The notes under the pieces: model-generated
The model's input: only the letters and a program-made list of their open reading frames with translations
Database searches by the model: none
Told to the model about the DNA's origin: nothing
Shown: in pieces, positions 53,397 to 63,896 of the stretch
How positions within the stretch are numbered: position 1 is the stretch's first letter
Layout of the letters: each line of letters begins with the position of its first letter
Assembly (NCBI RefSeq): GCF_007786455.1
Contig: NZ_VNJK01000001.1
Span: 3,310,673 to 3,374,672, forward strand
Length of the DNA stretch: 64,000 nucleotides
From: Paenibacillus agilis
GTDB lineage: Bacteria; Bacillota; Bacilli; Paenibacillales; Paenibacillaceae
Reading direction: 5' to 3'
Translations under genes and position numbers: made by a program

Positions 53397-54101
53397 ATGG
53401 AGAAGCCACGTATTCTTATTATTGAAGATGAAGTAAAAATTGCGCGAGTTATACAACTCGAATTAAAGCATGAAGGTTATGAATCAGAAACAATAGATAA
53501 TGGTTTAGACGGCTATCAATTATGTCAGGAGCAGAATTGGGACTTGATTCTACTTGATGTGATGCTGCCAGGATTAAGCGGCTTGGAGGTATTACGACGT
53601 ATTCGAACTTCCGGCAATATGACGCCAGTTATTTTGCTGACGGCACGGGACTCTGTGCATGATAAGGTAAGCGGACTTGATCTAGGTGCCAATGACTACG
53701 TTACAAAGCCATTCCAAATTGAAGAGCTGTTGGCACGTATCCGCACATGTTTGCGCATGAGAGCCCAACTTCAACCTGCACCTGCTGCTCCAGTAGACAA
53801 CGGTGATGTTTGGACAATGGCTGATTTAAGCGTCCATGACAAGTCAAGAGCAGTAAAGCGAGGAGAAACTGATATCGAGCTGACACCGCGTGAATATGAT
53901 TTGCTCGTGTTCATGTTAAAGCATCCGAATCAAGTGATGAACCGCGAACAAATACTAACGAATGTATGGGGCTTTGATTACTTTGGAGATACCAATGTTG
54001 TCGATGTCTATATTCGTTATTTGCGCAAAAAAATCGACCATCAGTTCGACAAACAGCTTATACACACGATTCGTGGTGTGGGGTACGTGATGAAGGAGTA
54101 G
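53397..54101 (+). CDS. OmpR/PhoB-family response regulator
   Basis: A 234-aa regulator with acidic IIEDE, phospho-acceptor Asp53 in LILLDVMLPGLSG, and Lys in YVTKPF. The C-terminal winged helix has ELTPREYDLLVFMLKHPNQV and VDVYIRYLRKKI. OmpR-type regulators bind direct repeats about 10-11 bp apart, and such a repeat precedes both downstream PepSY genes. CAGGAG lies 9 nt before the ATG; the kinase follows after 6 bp. Confidence 0.93.
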   Translation: MEKPRILIIEDEVKIARVIQLELKHEGYESETIDNGLDGYQLCQEQNWDLILLDVMLPGLSGLEVLRRIRTSGNMTPVILLTARDSVHDKVSGLDLGANDYVTKPFQIEELLARIRTCLRMRAQLQPAPAAPVDNGDVWTMADLSVHDKSRAVKRGETDIELTPREYDLLVFMLKHPNQVMNREQILTNVWGFDYFGDTNVVDVYIRYLRKKIDHQFDKQLIHTIRGVGYVMKE

Positions 54102-54107
54102 ATCGCT

Positions 54108-55469
54108 ATGAACATGCGCACGAAAATTTATTTGCTGTCATCCGTCTGGCTGCTGCTCGTTATTCTCATTATCAACATGTCAATTTACGCTTTGTTCTAT
54201 AATATGACGACCAGAGATGCATTAAGCAGTGTTCAGCTGCAGGCTCAACAAATATCTAAACCCCTTCAAGAATTTACTGGGGGCGATATTAATGATTTTC
54301 TTCGCGGCGGCTATTTACCTGAAGACGGAATGATTCGAATTATATTTAAAGACGGAAAAGTAAAGCATGATCCAGCCCGCCATGTAGAGTATCAAGAAAT
54401 GCCCGCAAAATACTATCAGGAACAAAAAAACGAGCTGCTGTTTTATCAAGATACTATGTTCGCACGCAGTTACCTCCCCATTATTTATGAAGATGGTCGA
54501 ATAGCAATGCTTGAAGTGACAGAGAACATACAATCGACGCAAAAAAACTTATCGCAATTAAGATGGGTATTAACGATCGCGACAATTGCCGTATTGATCC
54601 CATCCTTCTTGGCTGGAAGATTTTTAACAAATCTGATTTTGCGTCCTATCAACGCGCTCATCGCAACGATGGAGGAAATCCAGCGTAAGAACACGTTCAA
54701 AAAACTTGACGTAAAAGGTAAATCCCAAGACGAGCTGTATAAACTCGGCAATACATTTAATAAAATGATAGAACGATTAAAGCTTCACTTCGATCAGCAG
54801 CAGCAATTCGTATCCGATGCTTCTCATGAACTGAAGACACCATTGACGGTCATTGAAAGCTATGCCGAGATGCTAAAGCGCTGGGGCATGAATGATCCTG
54901 AAGTACTTAAAGAGTCTGTGGAAGCCATATATTCTGAAGCCGTGCGCATGAAAGAAATGACGCATCAAATGCTGGACTTAGCTCGTCATGATGCGGGCAT
55001 GCATATAGAGGCCAATCCGTTCGAACTGATCGACGCTACTGCTCAAGCTGTCAAATTAACGAAACAAGCCTTCCATCGAGAAATTACGCTGCATCAGGAT
55101 TTGAATTCACTTGAAGTAATTGCAGATGAGGCGAAATACAAGCAGCTGCTGTTCATTTTATTAAACAATGCTGTCAAATACAGCTCAGGCGATATCGACG
55201 TCCACGTCTCTGCTGACCAATCTCATGCTCACATTGTGGTCAAAGATTGTGGAGTCGGCATTCCTGAAGAGGATATCCCACATCTCTTCGAACGATTCTA
55301 TCGCGTAGATAAAGCTCGACATCGGGAAACAGGCGGAACTGGATTAGGACTTTCCATTGCCAAGCAAATCGTGGATGCCCATGACGGTACGATCGAAGTA
55401 GAAAGCCAAGAAGGCGTGGGAACAAGCTTCATTATTCATTTTCCACTTACTTGGCAAGTAAAAGCGTAG
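54108..55469 (+). CDS. Sensor histidine kinase (HAMP, HisKA)
   Basis: A 453-aa membrane kinase. Helix 1 (about 8-28, LLSSVWLLLVILIINMSIYA) and helix 2 (about 150-175) bracket a ~120-aa extracytoplasmic sensor; a HAMP domain follows (RPINALIATMEEI). The phospho-histidine is in SDASHELKTPLTVIESYAEM; the ATPase has NAVKYSSGD (N box), DCGVGIPEEDI (G1) and GGTGLGLSIAK (G2). It resembles ArlS-type kinases. The operon continues into the PepSY gene after an 80-bp gap. Confidence 0.92.
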   Translation: MNMRTKIYLLSSVWLLLVILIINMSIYALFYNMTTRDALSSVQLQAQQISKPLQEFTGGDINDFLRGGYLPEDGMIRIIFKDGKVKHDPARHVEYQEMPAKYYQEQKNELLFYQDTMFARSYLPIIYEDGRIAMLEVTENIQSTQKNLSQLRWVLTIATIAVLIPSFLAGRFLTNLILRPINALIATMEEIQRKNTFKKLDVKGKSQDELYKLGNTFNKMIERLKLHFDQQQQFVSDASHELKTPLTVIESYAEMLKRWGMNDPEVLKESVEAIYSEAVRMKEMTHQMLDLARHDAGMHIEANPFELIDATAQAVKLTKQAFHREITLHQDLNSLEVIADEAKYKQLLFILLNNAVKYSSGDIDVHVSADQSHAHIVVKDCGVGIPEEDIPHLFERFYRVDKARHRETGGTGLGLSIAKQIVDAHDGTIEVESQEGVGTSFIIHFPLTWQVKA

Positions 55470-55473
55470 CCAC

Positions 55474-55491
55474 TCTCATCAATTTCTCATT
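55474..55491 (+). promoter_or_regulatory. Direct repeat upstream of the first PepSY gene
   Basis: TCTCATCAATTTCTCATT: two TCTCAT half-sites with an 11-bp period, 5 bp after the kinase stop. It matches the element before the second PepSY gene at 16 of 18 positions; see the finding. Confidence 0.6.
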
Positions 55492-55572
55492 ATTTTATCA
55501 TTGCAAACTAAGGTATATCTGTTACTTTTAAAACAACGCACAGATTCTTTCTCGAATAGAGGTGAATATACA

Positions 55573-56802
55573 ATGAAACGACTTAAAAATAAATGGGTCT
55601 ACGCTGTAAGCAGCGCATTGTTGCTAGCCTTCCTGTTATTTGGAGTACGACAAATATGGGCACAGCAAACAAATCCGCTCCTTTCTGAGCAAGAAGTGAA
55701 ACAAATTATTAGCAACTCCTATGCTGGCATGGTGGAGAGCATACAACTCAATGAAAATAGCAATCCGCCTCAATATGTGGCCAAGCTCAAAAATGGAGAC
55801 AGATGGTACGAGCTGCATGTTGGCGGATACAATGGCGATATCCTTCATCTAAAACTAATAAATGAAGCAGGTGTTCCAACTAGTCCTAATGAACCCGGCA
55901 AGGAGAAACCTGGTACAGGTACTGGTCAGCCAACAAATCCTAATAAACCTGGCAATGGCTCAACATCCGGACAAAATCCTATTACAAAAGAAGATGCGAA
56001 GCTGATCGCAAAAACACAATTTAAAGGAAAACTCAGTTCACTGGAATTGAAAATTCAACCGGACGGCAGCCGTTATTATGAAGCTAAACTAGAAAATAAT
56101 AAAGAGTCAATCATTATGTATATTAATGAAGCTGACGGCGAAGTGGTCAAAAAAGAGATCACCTCCAAAACCGATAAAAAACCAACAAACAACAATACTA
56201 TGCCGATCACGGAGTCTGAAGCAAAGTCAATTGCACTTAAACATGTAAAAGGGACATTTAAATCTATTGATCTAGAAGATGAAAATGGAGTACCTGTATA
56301 TGAAGTAGAGATAAAGACAGCAACAGGCACAAAGAAAGTTTACATTAATGCCTATTCTGGAGCATTTATCAACGTTGTCACAGATGATGATGACGACGAC
56401 GATTCTGACGACGATGATAGCGAAAGTAAAAAACAGGTCAAGGGCATTAGTACCGATAATAAAAACAACAGTAATCTAAACAACAAGAATACGAACAAAA
56501 ACAACAGCGGTGGGTCTGTTATCAATCAGCCTAGTAAGCCTACCAGCGGCAAGCCTAACAACACAAATAATTCAAACAATTCGAATAATTCGAGCAATAA
56601 CAACTCAAACAATAACGGCAGTTCTCCGGACACCAACGTACCTGTCAGCAATGATGATGATCAAGTAGGCAACCAACCGAGCGACAATAATGACGATGAC
56701 GACAACGACGATGATGATGTTAGCAATAATGACAGTAACAATACCAGCAATAACAGCAGTAACAATAGCAGTAACAGCACAGATGATGACGATGATTTCT
56801 AA
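55573..56802 (+). CDS. Secreted PepSY-domain protein with Asp/Asn-rich tail
   Basis: A 409-aa exported protein with signal/anchor segment WVYAVSSALLLAFLLFGVRQ. Three PepSY-like repeats lie at about 37-90, 137-190 and 210-265 (EAKSIALKHVKGTFKSIDLE shows the pattern), separated by Pro/Gly/Asn linkers (GTGTGQPTNPNKPGNGSTSG). The last ~145 residues are low-complexity Asp/Asn/Ser with runs of five or more Asp. PepSY domains are found in regulators of extracellular proteases. The acidic tail could bind Ca2+; this is inference. The ATG at 55573 has AGAGGTG upstream. Confidence 0.85.
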   Translation: MKRLKNKWVYAVSSALLLAFLLFGVRQIWAQQTNPLLSEQEVKQIISNSYAGMVESIQLNENSNPPQYVAKLKNGDRWYELHVGGYNGDILHLKLINEAGVPTSPNEPGKEKPGTGTGQPTNPNKPGNGSTSGQNPITKEDAKLIAKTQFKGKLSSLELKIQPDGSRYYEAKLENNKESIIMYINEADGEVVKKEITSKTDKKPTNNNTMPITESEAKSIALKHVKGTFKSIDLEDENGVPVYEVEIKTATGTKKVYINAYSGAFINVVTDDDDDDDSDDDDSESKKQVKGISTDNKNNSNLNNKNTNKNNSGGSVINQPSKPTSGKPNNTNNSNNSNNSSNNNSNNNGSSPDTNVPVSNDDDQVGNQPSDNNDDDDNDDDDVSNNDSNNTSNNSSNNSSNSTDDDDDF

Positions 56803-56826
56803 TATAAACATGCTTCTCAGCCTACA

Positions 56827-56858
56827 AGCCGCCAGCTTCAACAACTGGCGGTTTTTCT
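56827..56858 (+). terminator. Terminator after the first PepSY gene
   Basis: AAGCCGCCAG and CTGGCGGTT form a GC-rich stem followed by TTTT. Confidence 0.85.
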
Positions 56859-56903
56859 ATGTAAAGAATTCTAAAAATCAAATATTCAAAAATTAAAGCA
56901 ATT

Positions 56904-56921
56904 TCTCATCAAATTCTCATC
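56904..56921 (+). promoter_or_regulatory. Direct repeat upstream of the second PepSY gene
   Basis: TCTCATCAAATTCTCATC: half-sites with an 11-bp period, ending 10 bp before TATACT at 56932-56937, the likely -10. It therefore covers the -35 region, as expected for an activator of the OmpR family. Confidence 0.6.
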
Positions 56922-57012
56922 TAATTGCCTTTATACTCTAATAAATGAAAGTTATTATTACGATATAAACAATAGAACTTCAAGGGAATATCTAACATTA
57001 GGAGGATTTACT

Positions 57013-57735
57013 ATGAAAAAATGGGCAGCAACTACACTAGCAGGCGCACTTGTACTGAGCGGAATCGGATTGGGAAATAACGTAATGGCTAAAGAAAACG
57101 ACGGTACGAGTAAACCTGCTCCAGCGGCACAAACGACTAACAACAATAGCAAAGCGAAAATTTCATTGGATAGCGCAAAAAAAATTGCAACTGGTTTGTT
57201 CAAAAACGCTAAAATTGAGGAAATTGAGCTTGAGAAGAAAAATGGCCTCCTCGTTTACCACGTAGAATTCGAGAATCGCAAAGACAAAGAAGATGAAGTC
57301 TATATCGACGCCTACACAGGTAAAGTGACGTGGGAAAAAGATTTCAATGACGATGATGATGACAACAAACAAAAACAAGACAAGAATAACAATACAAGCA
57401 GCAAGGACAGTAAAAATAACAAACCAAACACAAAAAAGAACGACGACGATGATAATGATGATAAAGACGATGACGATAATAAAAAGCCAACTAAACCAAA
57501 GCAAAACAACAAGCCAAGCAAACCAAGTACGAAAATTACTAAAGAACAAGCAATTAAAATTGCATTAACAAAAGTGCCTGGTAAAGTAGAAGAAGTTGAG
57601 CTTGAAAAAGAAAACAACAAACTCGTCTATGAAGTCGAAATTAAAGCGAAAAAGAAAAACAACGACGATGACGATGCAAAAGTATATGTTTCCGCAACAG
57701 ATGGAAAAGTACTGAAAGTGAAATGGGACGACTAA
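57013..57735 (+). CDS. Secreted PepSY-domain protein
   Basis: A 240-aa protein with signal peptide (KKWAATTLAGALVLSGIGLG, cleavage near VMA). Two PepSY domains (about 50-110 and 175-238) are joined by a Lys/Asp/Asn linker with runs such as DDDDNDDKDDDD. It is shorter than the first PepSY protein but has the same acidic character and the same repeat element upstream. The GGAGG site is 8 nt before the ATG. It is a separate transcript, with a terminator before and after it. Confidence 0.87.
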   Translation: MKKWAATTLAGALVLSGIGLGNNVMAKENDGTSKPAPAAQTTNNNSKAKISLDSAKKIATGLFKNAKIEEIELEKKNGLLVYHVEFENRKDKEDEVYIDAYTGKVTWEKDFNDDDDDNKQKQDKNNNTSSKDSKNNKPNTKKNDDDDNDDKDDDDNKKPTKPKQNNKPSKPSTKITKEQAIKIALTKVPGKVEEVELEKENNKLVYEVEIKAKKKNNDDDDAKVYVSATDGKVLKVKWDD

Positions 57736-57802
57736 CTGGTCATATTATATGAATCCCCTTTTAACAAACTAACTGTGCAATAACTGCATGATTATCCTAC
57801 TA

Positions 57803-57844
57803 AAAAAGCACCTCCAACTTTTAAAAAAGTCGAGGTGCTTTTTC
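57803..57844. terminator. Bidirectional terminator between the second PepSY gene and pyrE
   Basis: AAAAAGCACCTC and GAGGTGCTTTTT form a 12-bp outer stem, with an inner ACTTTT/AAAAGT pairing. Confidence 0.85.
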
Positions 57845-57916
57845 TATCTATTTATCCCATTCATTGATCAGTCTTTAAAAAGGTTGTTCCCCGCGCCTAG
57901 CAGCCTACGCGTAATC

Positions 57917-58561
57917 CTACACACCCCAAGTTGCCGGGTCACGTCTCCACGCTTGCAGCATGTCTACATCTTTCTCTTCGATGACATTCATCTCTACTGC
58001 TGCTTCAATAAGAGCTGTATAGTTAGACAAAGTATAGAGCGGTACATTCGCCTCCGCAAAGCCTGCTGTCGCCTTATCGAACTCGTAGCTGAAAATAGCC
58101 ATTACTGCCATAGGCTCCGCTCCTACTTCACGGATAGCTTCAGCTGCCTTAATGGAGCTTCCGCCTGTCGAGATAAGATCCTCGATAACAACAACCTTTT
58201 GACCTGGCTTAATCGAACCTTCGATTTGATTTTGCTTGCCATGCCCTTTTGCTTTGTCGCGTACATAGGCCATAGGCAGTCCAAGTTTGTCTGCTACCCA
58301 TGCCGCATGCGGAATTCCCGCTGTAGCGGTACCAGCAATCACTTCCGCATCTGGTGCGTGCTCACGTACAAGCTGTGCAAATCCTTCTGCAATTGCATTG
58401 CGAATCTCTGGATACCCCATCGTCAAGCGGTTATCGCAATATATGGGAGAACGAATGCCGGACGTCCATGTGAATGGATCGTTCGGGCGAAGTGCCACTG
58501 CTTGAATCGTAAGTAAATGATTCGCTATTGTAGACGCTAAAGATTTCGATGTTGTTGTCAT
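57917..58561 (-). CDS. pyrE: Orotate phosphoribosyltransferase
   Basis: A 214-aa type I phosphoribosyltransferase making OMP from orotate and PRPP. The PRPP loop is [20 protein letters not shown], and the flexible loop is [20 protein letters not shown]. Length is standard. The gene begins one base after the pyrF stop; GGAGATG gives the ribosome binding site. It is the last gene of the pyr operon in this window. Confidence 0.95.
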   Translation of the reverse strand: MTTTSKSLASTIANHLLTIQAVALRPNDPFTWTSGIRSPIYCDNRLTMGYPEIRNAIAEGFAQLVREHAPDAEVIAGTATAGIPHAAWVADKLGLPMAYVRDKAKGHGKQNQIEGSIKPGQKVVVIEDLISTGGSSIKAAEAIREVGAEPMAVMAIFSYEFDKATAGFAEANVPLYTLSNYTALIEAAVEMNVIEEKDVDMLQAWRRDPATWGV

Positions 58562-58562
58562 A

Positions 58563-59300
58563 TTAAATCATCTCCTTCAAGATTTGTTCCAGCGCTTCGC
58601 GCGGATTTGCTGCAGCTGTTATAGGACGGCCGATAACTAGATAGTCTGTACCCTGCTGAATAGCCATAGCTGGTGTCATAATTCGAGATTGGTCACCGGC
58701 AGCACTGCCTGCAGGTCGAATACCAGGAGTAATCGTCTGGAAGGATGTGCCGCATGCCGCTTTAATAAGCTGCACTTCCTGTGGCGAAGCAACAACTCCA
58801 TTCAATCCTGCTGTTTGCGCAAGTTTCGCATACTTGGTAACAGCATCAGGAACTTCACCTGCAACGCCAATCTCCTCATTCATAACTTGCTGATTGGTGC
58901 TGGTCAATTGAGTCACAGCGATAACAGTCGGTCGAGTTAAGCTGCTATCTTCCTCTAACGCCTGTTCAACCCCTTCTACAGCCGCTTTCATCATCATTAC
59001 GCCGCCAGCTGCATGTACATTAAACATGTCCACACCGAGCTTCGTCACGCTGTGTGAGCCGCCTTTGACTGTATTCGGAATATCATGCATCTTTACATCA
59101 AGGAACACCCGATAGCCTCTAGCTTTGAGCTCGCGAATGAAGTCTGAACCCGATGCGTACAACAGCTGCATACCTACCTTCATATAACAAGGTATACCTT
59201 CAAGCTGCGTCATTAGCTGCTTAGCTGCTTCAACATTAGGATAGTCTAGTGCTACCATCACCCGGCCTGCTGCCTGTTCGATCGTCATTCGATTTGTCAT
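58563..59300 (-). CDS. pyrF: Orotidine 5'-phosphate decarboxylase
   Basis: A 245-aa TIM-barrel enzyme that converts OMP to UMP. Catalytic Lys-Asp tetrad: [15 protein letters not shown]; the substrate-phosphate loop is [27 protein letters not shown] is the first strand. The start is at 59300 with GGGGGAG about 9 nt upstream; the alternative ATG four codons later is closer to the usual length. It lies 160 bp after carB, a gap that contains a strong hairpin. Confidence 0.95.
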   Translation of the reverse strand: MTNRMTIEQAAGRVMVALDYPNVEAAKQLMTQLEGIPCYMKVGMQLLYASGSDFIRELKARGYRVFLDVKMHDIPNTVKGGSHSVTKLGVDMFNVHAAGGVMMMKAAVEGVEQALEEDSSLTRPTVIAVTQLTSTNQQVMNEEIGVAGEVPDAVTKYAKLAQTAGLNGVVASPQEVQLIKAACGTSFQTITPGIRPAGSAAGDQSRIMTPAMAIQQGTDYLVIGRPITAAANPREALEQILKEMI

Positions 59301-59416
59301 CCGTTATGCTCCCCCTATTATCCTTGTCTCGCTTGTTCCGTTCGCACCACTCATTACTCGTTAGTTATTGCAGTACTTATTCATTAAAATCAATCACAAA
59401 CTATCAGCACACAGTC

Positions 59417-59440
59417 CGAGGAGGCCTGTCGGCCTCCTCG
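59417..59440 (-). other. Perfect 10-bp hairpin in the carB-pyrF gap
   Basis: CGAGGAGGCC and GGCCTCCTCG enclose a four-base loop. On the minus strand no T-run follows, so it may be an mRNA processing or stability element rather than a terminator. It lies 20 bp after the carB stop. Confidence 0.7.
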
Positions 59441-59460
59441 TCTGAAGTTTCCTATTTAGC

Positions 59461-62400
59461 TTATAGCACTGGCATTGGGCGTGAGGAGAAGTTTATGCGC
59501 TCCAACATTTCAAGCAATGCGCGTACTGTATCTAGAGAAGTCATACATACGACCCCGTTCTCAACTGCTTCACGACGGATACGGAAGCCATCGCGCTCTG
59601 GTGTCTTGCCCTTCGTCAATGTGTTGACGACAAAGTGCGCTTCACCGTTGCGAATCAAATCAAGAATGTTCGGTGAGCCTTCTGTCAGCTTCTGTACACG
59701 TGTTACGAGCAAGCCTGCATTCTCAAGTGCAGTTGCTGTACCACCCGTTGCAATCAGCTTGTATCCAAGGCGACTGAAGCCTTGCATCAATTTCGCAGCT
59801 TCATCCTTGTCTTTGTCAGCGATAGTGCAGATGATAGCACCTGTTGTTGGAATTTTCATCCCAGAACCGATCAATCCCTTATAGAGCGCCTTCGCATATT
59901 CAACATCGCGTCCCATAACTTCACCCGTAGATTTCATTTCAGGGCCAAGTGTCGGCTCTACGCGGCGCAGCTTCGCAAAGGAGAACACCGGTACTTTTAC
60001 AGATACATGGTCATCTTCTGGCCACAATCCTTCTTGATAGCCAAGGTCTGTCAATTTGCTGCCAAGGATGAGTTTCGTTGCCACATTCGCCATCGGAATG
60101 TTCGTTACTTTGCTCAAGAATGGCACCGTACGCGAGGAGCGAGGATTTACCTCAATGACATACACTTCGTCTTGGAAGATGACGAACTGAATGTTCACAA
60201 GACCGATAGTCTTGAGTTCCTTCGCAATGCGGATGGTAATATCGACAACCTTTTGCTTCAATTCTGGCTTAAGATGCTGCGGTGGATATACCGCAATCGA
60301 GTCACCCGAGTGAACGCCTGCACGCTCAACATGTTCCATAATTCCTGGAATTAATACCGTATCGCCATCACAAATTGCGTCTACTTCTACTTCTTTACCC
60401 AGCATGTAGCGGTCAATAAGTACCGGATGCTCCGGATTAATTTGCACCGCATGCTCCATGTAGTTCAGCAGCTCTTCGTCGGAGTAGACAATTTCCATTG
60501 CACGACCGCCTAGTACGTATGATGGACGCACAAGTACTGGGTAGCCCAAGCTTTGCGCTGTACCTACAGCTTCATCTACAGAAATTACTGTCTTACCTTT
60601 AGGCTGTGCGATATTCAAACGAGAGAGTAATGCCTCAAACTTCTTACGATCCTCTGCTTCGTCAATACTCTCTAGACTTGTACCGATAATTCGTACTCCA
60701 GCTTTCGCCAACGGTGCAGCCAAGTTGATTGCCGTCTGTCCACCGAATTGGACGATAACACCTACTGGTTTCTCCTGCTCGATAACGTTCATAACGTCTT
60801 CGAAGAAGAGCGGTTCGAAGTACAATCTGTCTGATGTCGAGAAATCTGTAGAAACAGTTTCAGGGTTGTTATTAATAATAACCGCTTCGTAGCCAGCATC
60901 TTGAATCGCCCACACTGCGTGTACGGTAGAGTAGTCGAACTCAATTCCTTGCCCGATCCGGATTGGGCCTGAACCTAGCACAAGCACTTTCTCTTTCGTT
61001 GACGGAACGACTTCATTCTCCACTTCATACGTAGAGTAATAGTAAGGTGTCGTCGCTTCGAACTCAGCTGCACAAGTATCTACCATTTTGAATACTGGAG
61101 CTAGATTGTGAGCTTTGCGAAGGTCGCGCACCTCTGCCTCGCTTGTGCAGCTTCCACCTACGAACACTTCATTGCGAATTTCTGCAATAGCACGGTCAGT
61201 GAAGCCGTTACGCTTCGCTTCATACAACGTCTCAGCAGACAATTCTTCTTCCCCACGAATGCGATCCTCGAAACGAATCATGCCTTCCAGCTTATCAAGG
61301 AACCACCAGTCAATCTTCGTAAGGTCTTGCAGCTGCTGCAGCGTATAACCGCGACGGAAAGCTTCTGCAATCAGGAACATGCGCTCATCATCAGGCTTGT
61401 TTAGACGTGCTTCAAGCGTTTCTTTATCAAGCGCATCCGTGCCTTTCAGATAGAGACGGTGCACGCCGATTTCCAAGGAACGAATCGCCTTATGCATCGA
61501 TTCCTCGAATGTGCGGCCAATTGCCATTACTTCACCTGTAGCTTTCATTTGCGTACCGAGCTTACGGTTCGCTTGTGTGAACTTATCGAATGGCCAACGT
61601 GGAATTTTAGAAACGATATAATCCAGCGTAGGCTCGAAGCAAGCATACGTTTGCCCTGTTACCGGGTTAACGATTTCATCAAGCGTGTAGCCAACCGCGA
61701 TTTTAGCCGCCATTTTCGCAATCGGATAGCCCGTTGCTTTAGAAGCTAGTGCAGATGAACGGCTCACACGTGGGTTTACCTCGATAACATAGTATTGGTA
61801 GCTGTGCGGATCGAGTGCAAACTGTACGTTACAGCCGCCTTCGATGTTCAAGGCACGAATAATTTTCAAGGATGCTGAACGCAGCATTTGATATTCACGG
61901 TCAGATAGTGTCTGGCTCGGTGCTACTACGATACTGTCTCCCGTATGCACACCTACAGGGTCGAAGTTCTCCATGTTGCAGACAACGATACAGTTGTCAT
62001 TTGCATCACGCATAACCTCATACTCTACTTCTTTCATACCCGCGATGCTTTTCTCAACCAAACACTGTCCAATTGGGCTGTAGCGAATACCAGAAGCTAC
62101 GATGTCACGAAGCTGCTCTTCGTTGTCGCAAATTCCGCCGCCTGTTCCCCCGAGTGTATATGCAGGACGGACGATAATTGGGTAGCCAATTGTATTTGCG
62201 AAGTCTACTGCACCTTCAACCGTTGTTATAATTTCACTTTCAGGTACTGGCTGCTCTAGTTCACGCATGAGTTCGCGGAACAAGTCGCGGTCTTCTGCAC
62301 GCTCGATTGCATCAAGCTGCGTACCTAGCAAGCGAACATTTTCTTGCTCTAGAACACCAGCGCGAGCTAGTTCTACAGCCATATTCAATCCCGTTTGACC

Positions 62401-62673
62401 GCCCAATGTTGGAAGCAAACCATCTGGACGCTCTTGGCGGATAATTTGTCTAACAAATTCCAGCGTAATTGGCTCGATGTATACTTTATCTGCCATATTT
62501 GTATCTGTCATAATCGTAGCTGGGTTACTGTTGATGAGAACGACTTCCAAGCCCTCTTCTTTCAATGCTTGGCAAGCTTGTGTTCCAGCATAGTCGAACT
62601 CGGCTGCTTGACCGATGACGATTGGGCCGGAGCCGATGACGAGTATTTTCTTAAGTTCTTGATTCTTCGGCAT
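59461..62673 (-). CDS. carB: Carbamoyl-phosphate synthase large subunit
   Basis: A 1070-aa enzyme with two homologous ATP-grasp halves. Each has a [15 protein letters not shown] / [15 protein letters not shown] start and a VIEVNPR metal/ATP site ([20 protein letters not shown] and [20 protein letters not shown]). The first half makes carboxy-phosphate and carbamate, the second makes carbamoyl-phosphate; the C-terminal MGS-like domain (about 930-1060) is the allosteric site. It starts 2 bp after the carA stop, so both subunits are co-translated. Confidence 0.97.
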   Translation of the reverse strand: MPKNQELKKILVIGSGPIVIGQAAEFDYAGTQACQALKEEGLEVVLINSNPATIMTDTNMADKVYIEPITLEFVRQIIRQERPDGLLPTLGGQTGLNMAVELARAGVLEQENVRLLGTQLDAIERAEDRDLFRELMRELEQPVPESEIITTVEGAVDFANTIGYPIIVRPAYTLGGTGGGICDNEEQLRDIVASGIRYSPIGQCLVEKSIAGMKEVEYEVMRDANDNCIVVCNMENFDPVGVHTGDSIVVAPSQTLSDREYQMLRSASLKIIRALNIEGGCNVQFALDPHSYQYYVIEVNPRVSRSSALASKATGYPIAKMAAKIAVGYTLDEIVNPVTGQTYACFEPTLDYIVSKIPRWPFDKFTQANRKLGTQMKATGEVMAIGRTFEESMHKAIRSLEIGVHRLYLKGTDALDKETLEARLNKPDDERMFLIAEAFRRGYTLQQLQDLTKIDWWFLDKLEGMIRFEDRIRGEEELSAETLYEAKRNGFTDRAIAEIRNEVFVGGSCTSEAEVRDLRKAHNLAPVFKMVDTCAAEFEATTPYYYSTYEVENEVVPSTKEKVLVLGSGPIRIGQGIEFDYSTVHAVWAIQDAGYEAVIINNNPETVSTDFSTSDRLYFEPLFFEDVMNVIEQEKPVGVIVQFGGQTAINLAAPLAKAGVRIIGTSLESIDEAEDRKKFEALLSRLNIAQPKGKTVISVDEAVGTAQSLGYPVLVRPSYVLGGRAMEIVYSDEELLNYMEHAVQINPEHPVLIDRYMLGKEVEVDAICDGDTVLIPGIMEHVERAGVHSGDSIAVYPPQHLKPELKQKVVDITIRIAKELKTIGLVNIQFVIFQDEVYVIEVNPRSSRTVPFLSKVTNIPMANVATKLILGSKLTDLGYQEGLWPEDDHVSVKVPVFSFAKLRRVEPTLGPEMKSTGEVMGRDVEYAKALYKGLIGSGMKIPTTGAIICTIADKDKDEAAKLMQGFSRLGYKLIATGGTATALENAGLLVTRVQKLTEGSPNILDLIRNGEAHFVVNTLTKGKTPERDGFRIRREAVENGVVCMTSLDTVRALLEMLERINFSSRPMPVL

Positions 62674-62675
62674 AA

Positions 62676-63806
62676 TTATAGTTCTCCTTTCAACTGAGCC
62701 ACGAGCTCCGCTTGGCGCGGTACAGCTGGCAAATTGCGTTTATGTTCACGAACCATCTCCAGGAATTCATCGAACAAGTAGCTGCTATCATGCGGTCCTG
62801 GTGCTGCTTCTGGATGGTATTGTACAGAAAATGCTGGGAAGCGTTTATGCTTCAAGCCTTCGATCGTCTTGTCGTTATTGTTGATATGAGTAACTTCAAG
62901 CTCCGTGTTAGCAATCGTTTCATCTACTACGGTGTAGCCATGGTTCTGAGAAGTGATGAAGCAGCGATTCGTTGCAAGCTCTTTAACCGGATGATTTCCT
63001 CCGCGATGTCCGAATTTCAATCTGCCCGTATCTGCTCCACCAGCCAAGGCTAGCAGCTGATGTCCAAGGCAAATGCCGAAGATTGGGATTTCACCGAGCA
63101 AGTCTTGAATCATTTTCACGGCATGCGGCACATCTTTCGGGTCCCCTGGCCCATTTGATAGTTGAATCCCATCTGGACGCAGACGGCGAATTTCATCAGC
63201 AGTTGTATCATGAGGTACGACGATAACATCGCATCCACGCTGTGTTAGTTCACGCAAAATCCCGCTCTTCGCACCAAAGTCGACCAACACGATACGCTCC
63301 CCTAGTCCTGGGCTTGTAAATTGATTCTTTGTTGAAGTACGTGCCACTTGGTTGCGCAGCAATGGTGTTACGCCAAGCATTTCTTGCAATTCTTCCACAG
63401 ACTTGCTGCCTGTTGCTAGAATACCCTTCATCGTTCCATAGTGACGCAGCTTGCGCGTAAGCATGCGCGTATCCACTCCACTAATACCAACGATACCGTA
63501 TTCTTTCAACAAGCGGTCTACCGTATATTCAGCTCTCCAGTTACTAGGGATGGATTCATGACGACGAACAACAAATCCGTGCACATAAGGGCGAATCGAT
63601 TCGAAGTCATCTCTTGTAATCCCATAGTTACCGATGAGCGGGTAAGTCATCGTTACGATTTGACCGCAGTAAGACGGGTCAGACAACAGCTCCTGATATC
63701 CTGTCATTCCTGTATTAAATACAACCTCACCAACGGACTCACCTTCTGCTCCGAACGCCGGACCCGTAAATAGAGTACCATCTTCCAATAATAGTTTTGC
63801 TTGCAT
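62676..63806 (-). CDS. carA: Carbamoyl-phosphate synthase small subunit (glutamine amidotransferase)
   Basis: A 376-aa subunit that hydrolyses glutamine to feed ammonia to CarB. The N-terminal domain has [20 protein letters not shown]; the class I GATase has [15 protein letters not shown] with the nucleophilic Cys, and [15 protein letters not shown] with the His-Glu dyad. The ATG at 63806 has GAGGAG 8 nt upstream; the GTG three codons earlier overlaps that site. carA lies 90 bp after pyrC. Confidence 0.96.
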   Translation of the reverse strand: MQAKLLLEDGTLFTGPAFGAEGESVGEVVFNTGMTGYQELLSDPSYCGQIVTMTYPLIGNYGITRDDFESIRPYVHGFVVRRHESIPSNWRAEYTVDRLLKEYGIVGISGVDTRMLTRKLRHYGTMKGILATGSKSVEELQEMLGVTPLLRNQVARTSTKNQFTSPGLGERIVLVDFGAKSGILRELTQRGCDVIVVPHDTTADEIRRLRPDGIQLSNGPGDPKDVPHAVKMIQDLLGEIPIFGICLGHQLLALAGGADTGRLKFGHRGGNHPVKELATNRCFITSQNHGYTVVDETIANTELEVTHINNNDKTIEGLKHKRFPAFSVQYHPEAAPGPHDSSYLFDEFLEMVREHKRNLPAVPRQAELVAQLKGEL

Positions 63807-63896
63807 GCTCGTCACTCCTCGCTCTCCACTCTTATCGAATCAACCGCATCGATCGGCTTTTCTTCTCTCACTGCCAAGCTATTTCCAAACTACGTT

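Noticed and set aside
57163..57620. Hydrophobic ORFs antisense to the second PepSY gene that resemble membrane proteins
   Set aside because: The hydrophobicity comes from reading Asp/Lys/Asn repeats on the other strand (GTC, TTT, ATT codons); an artefact.
59782..60354. 190-codon ORF antisense to carB
   Set aside because: carB is intact and conserved through this region; no initiation signal.
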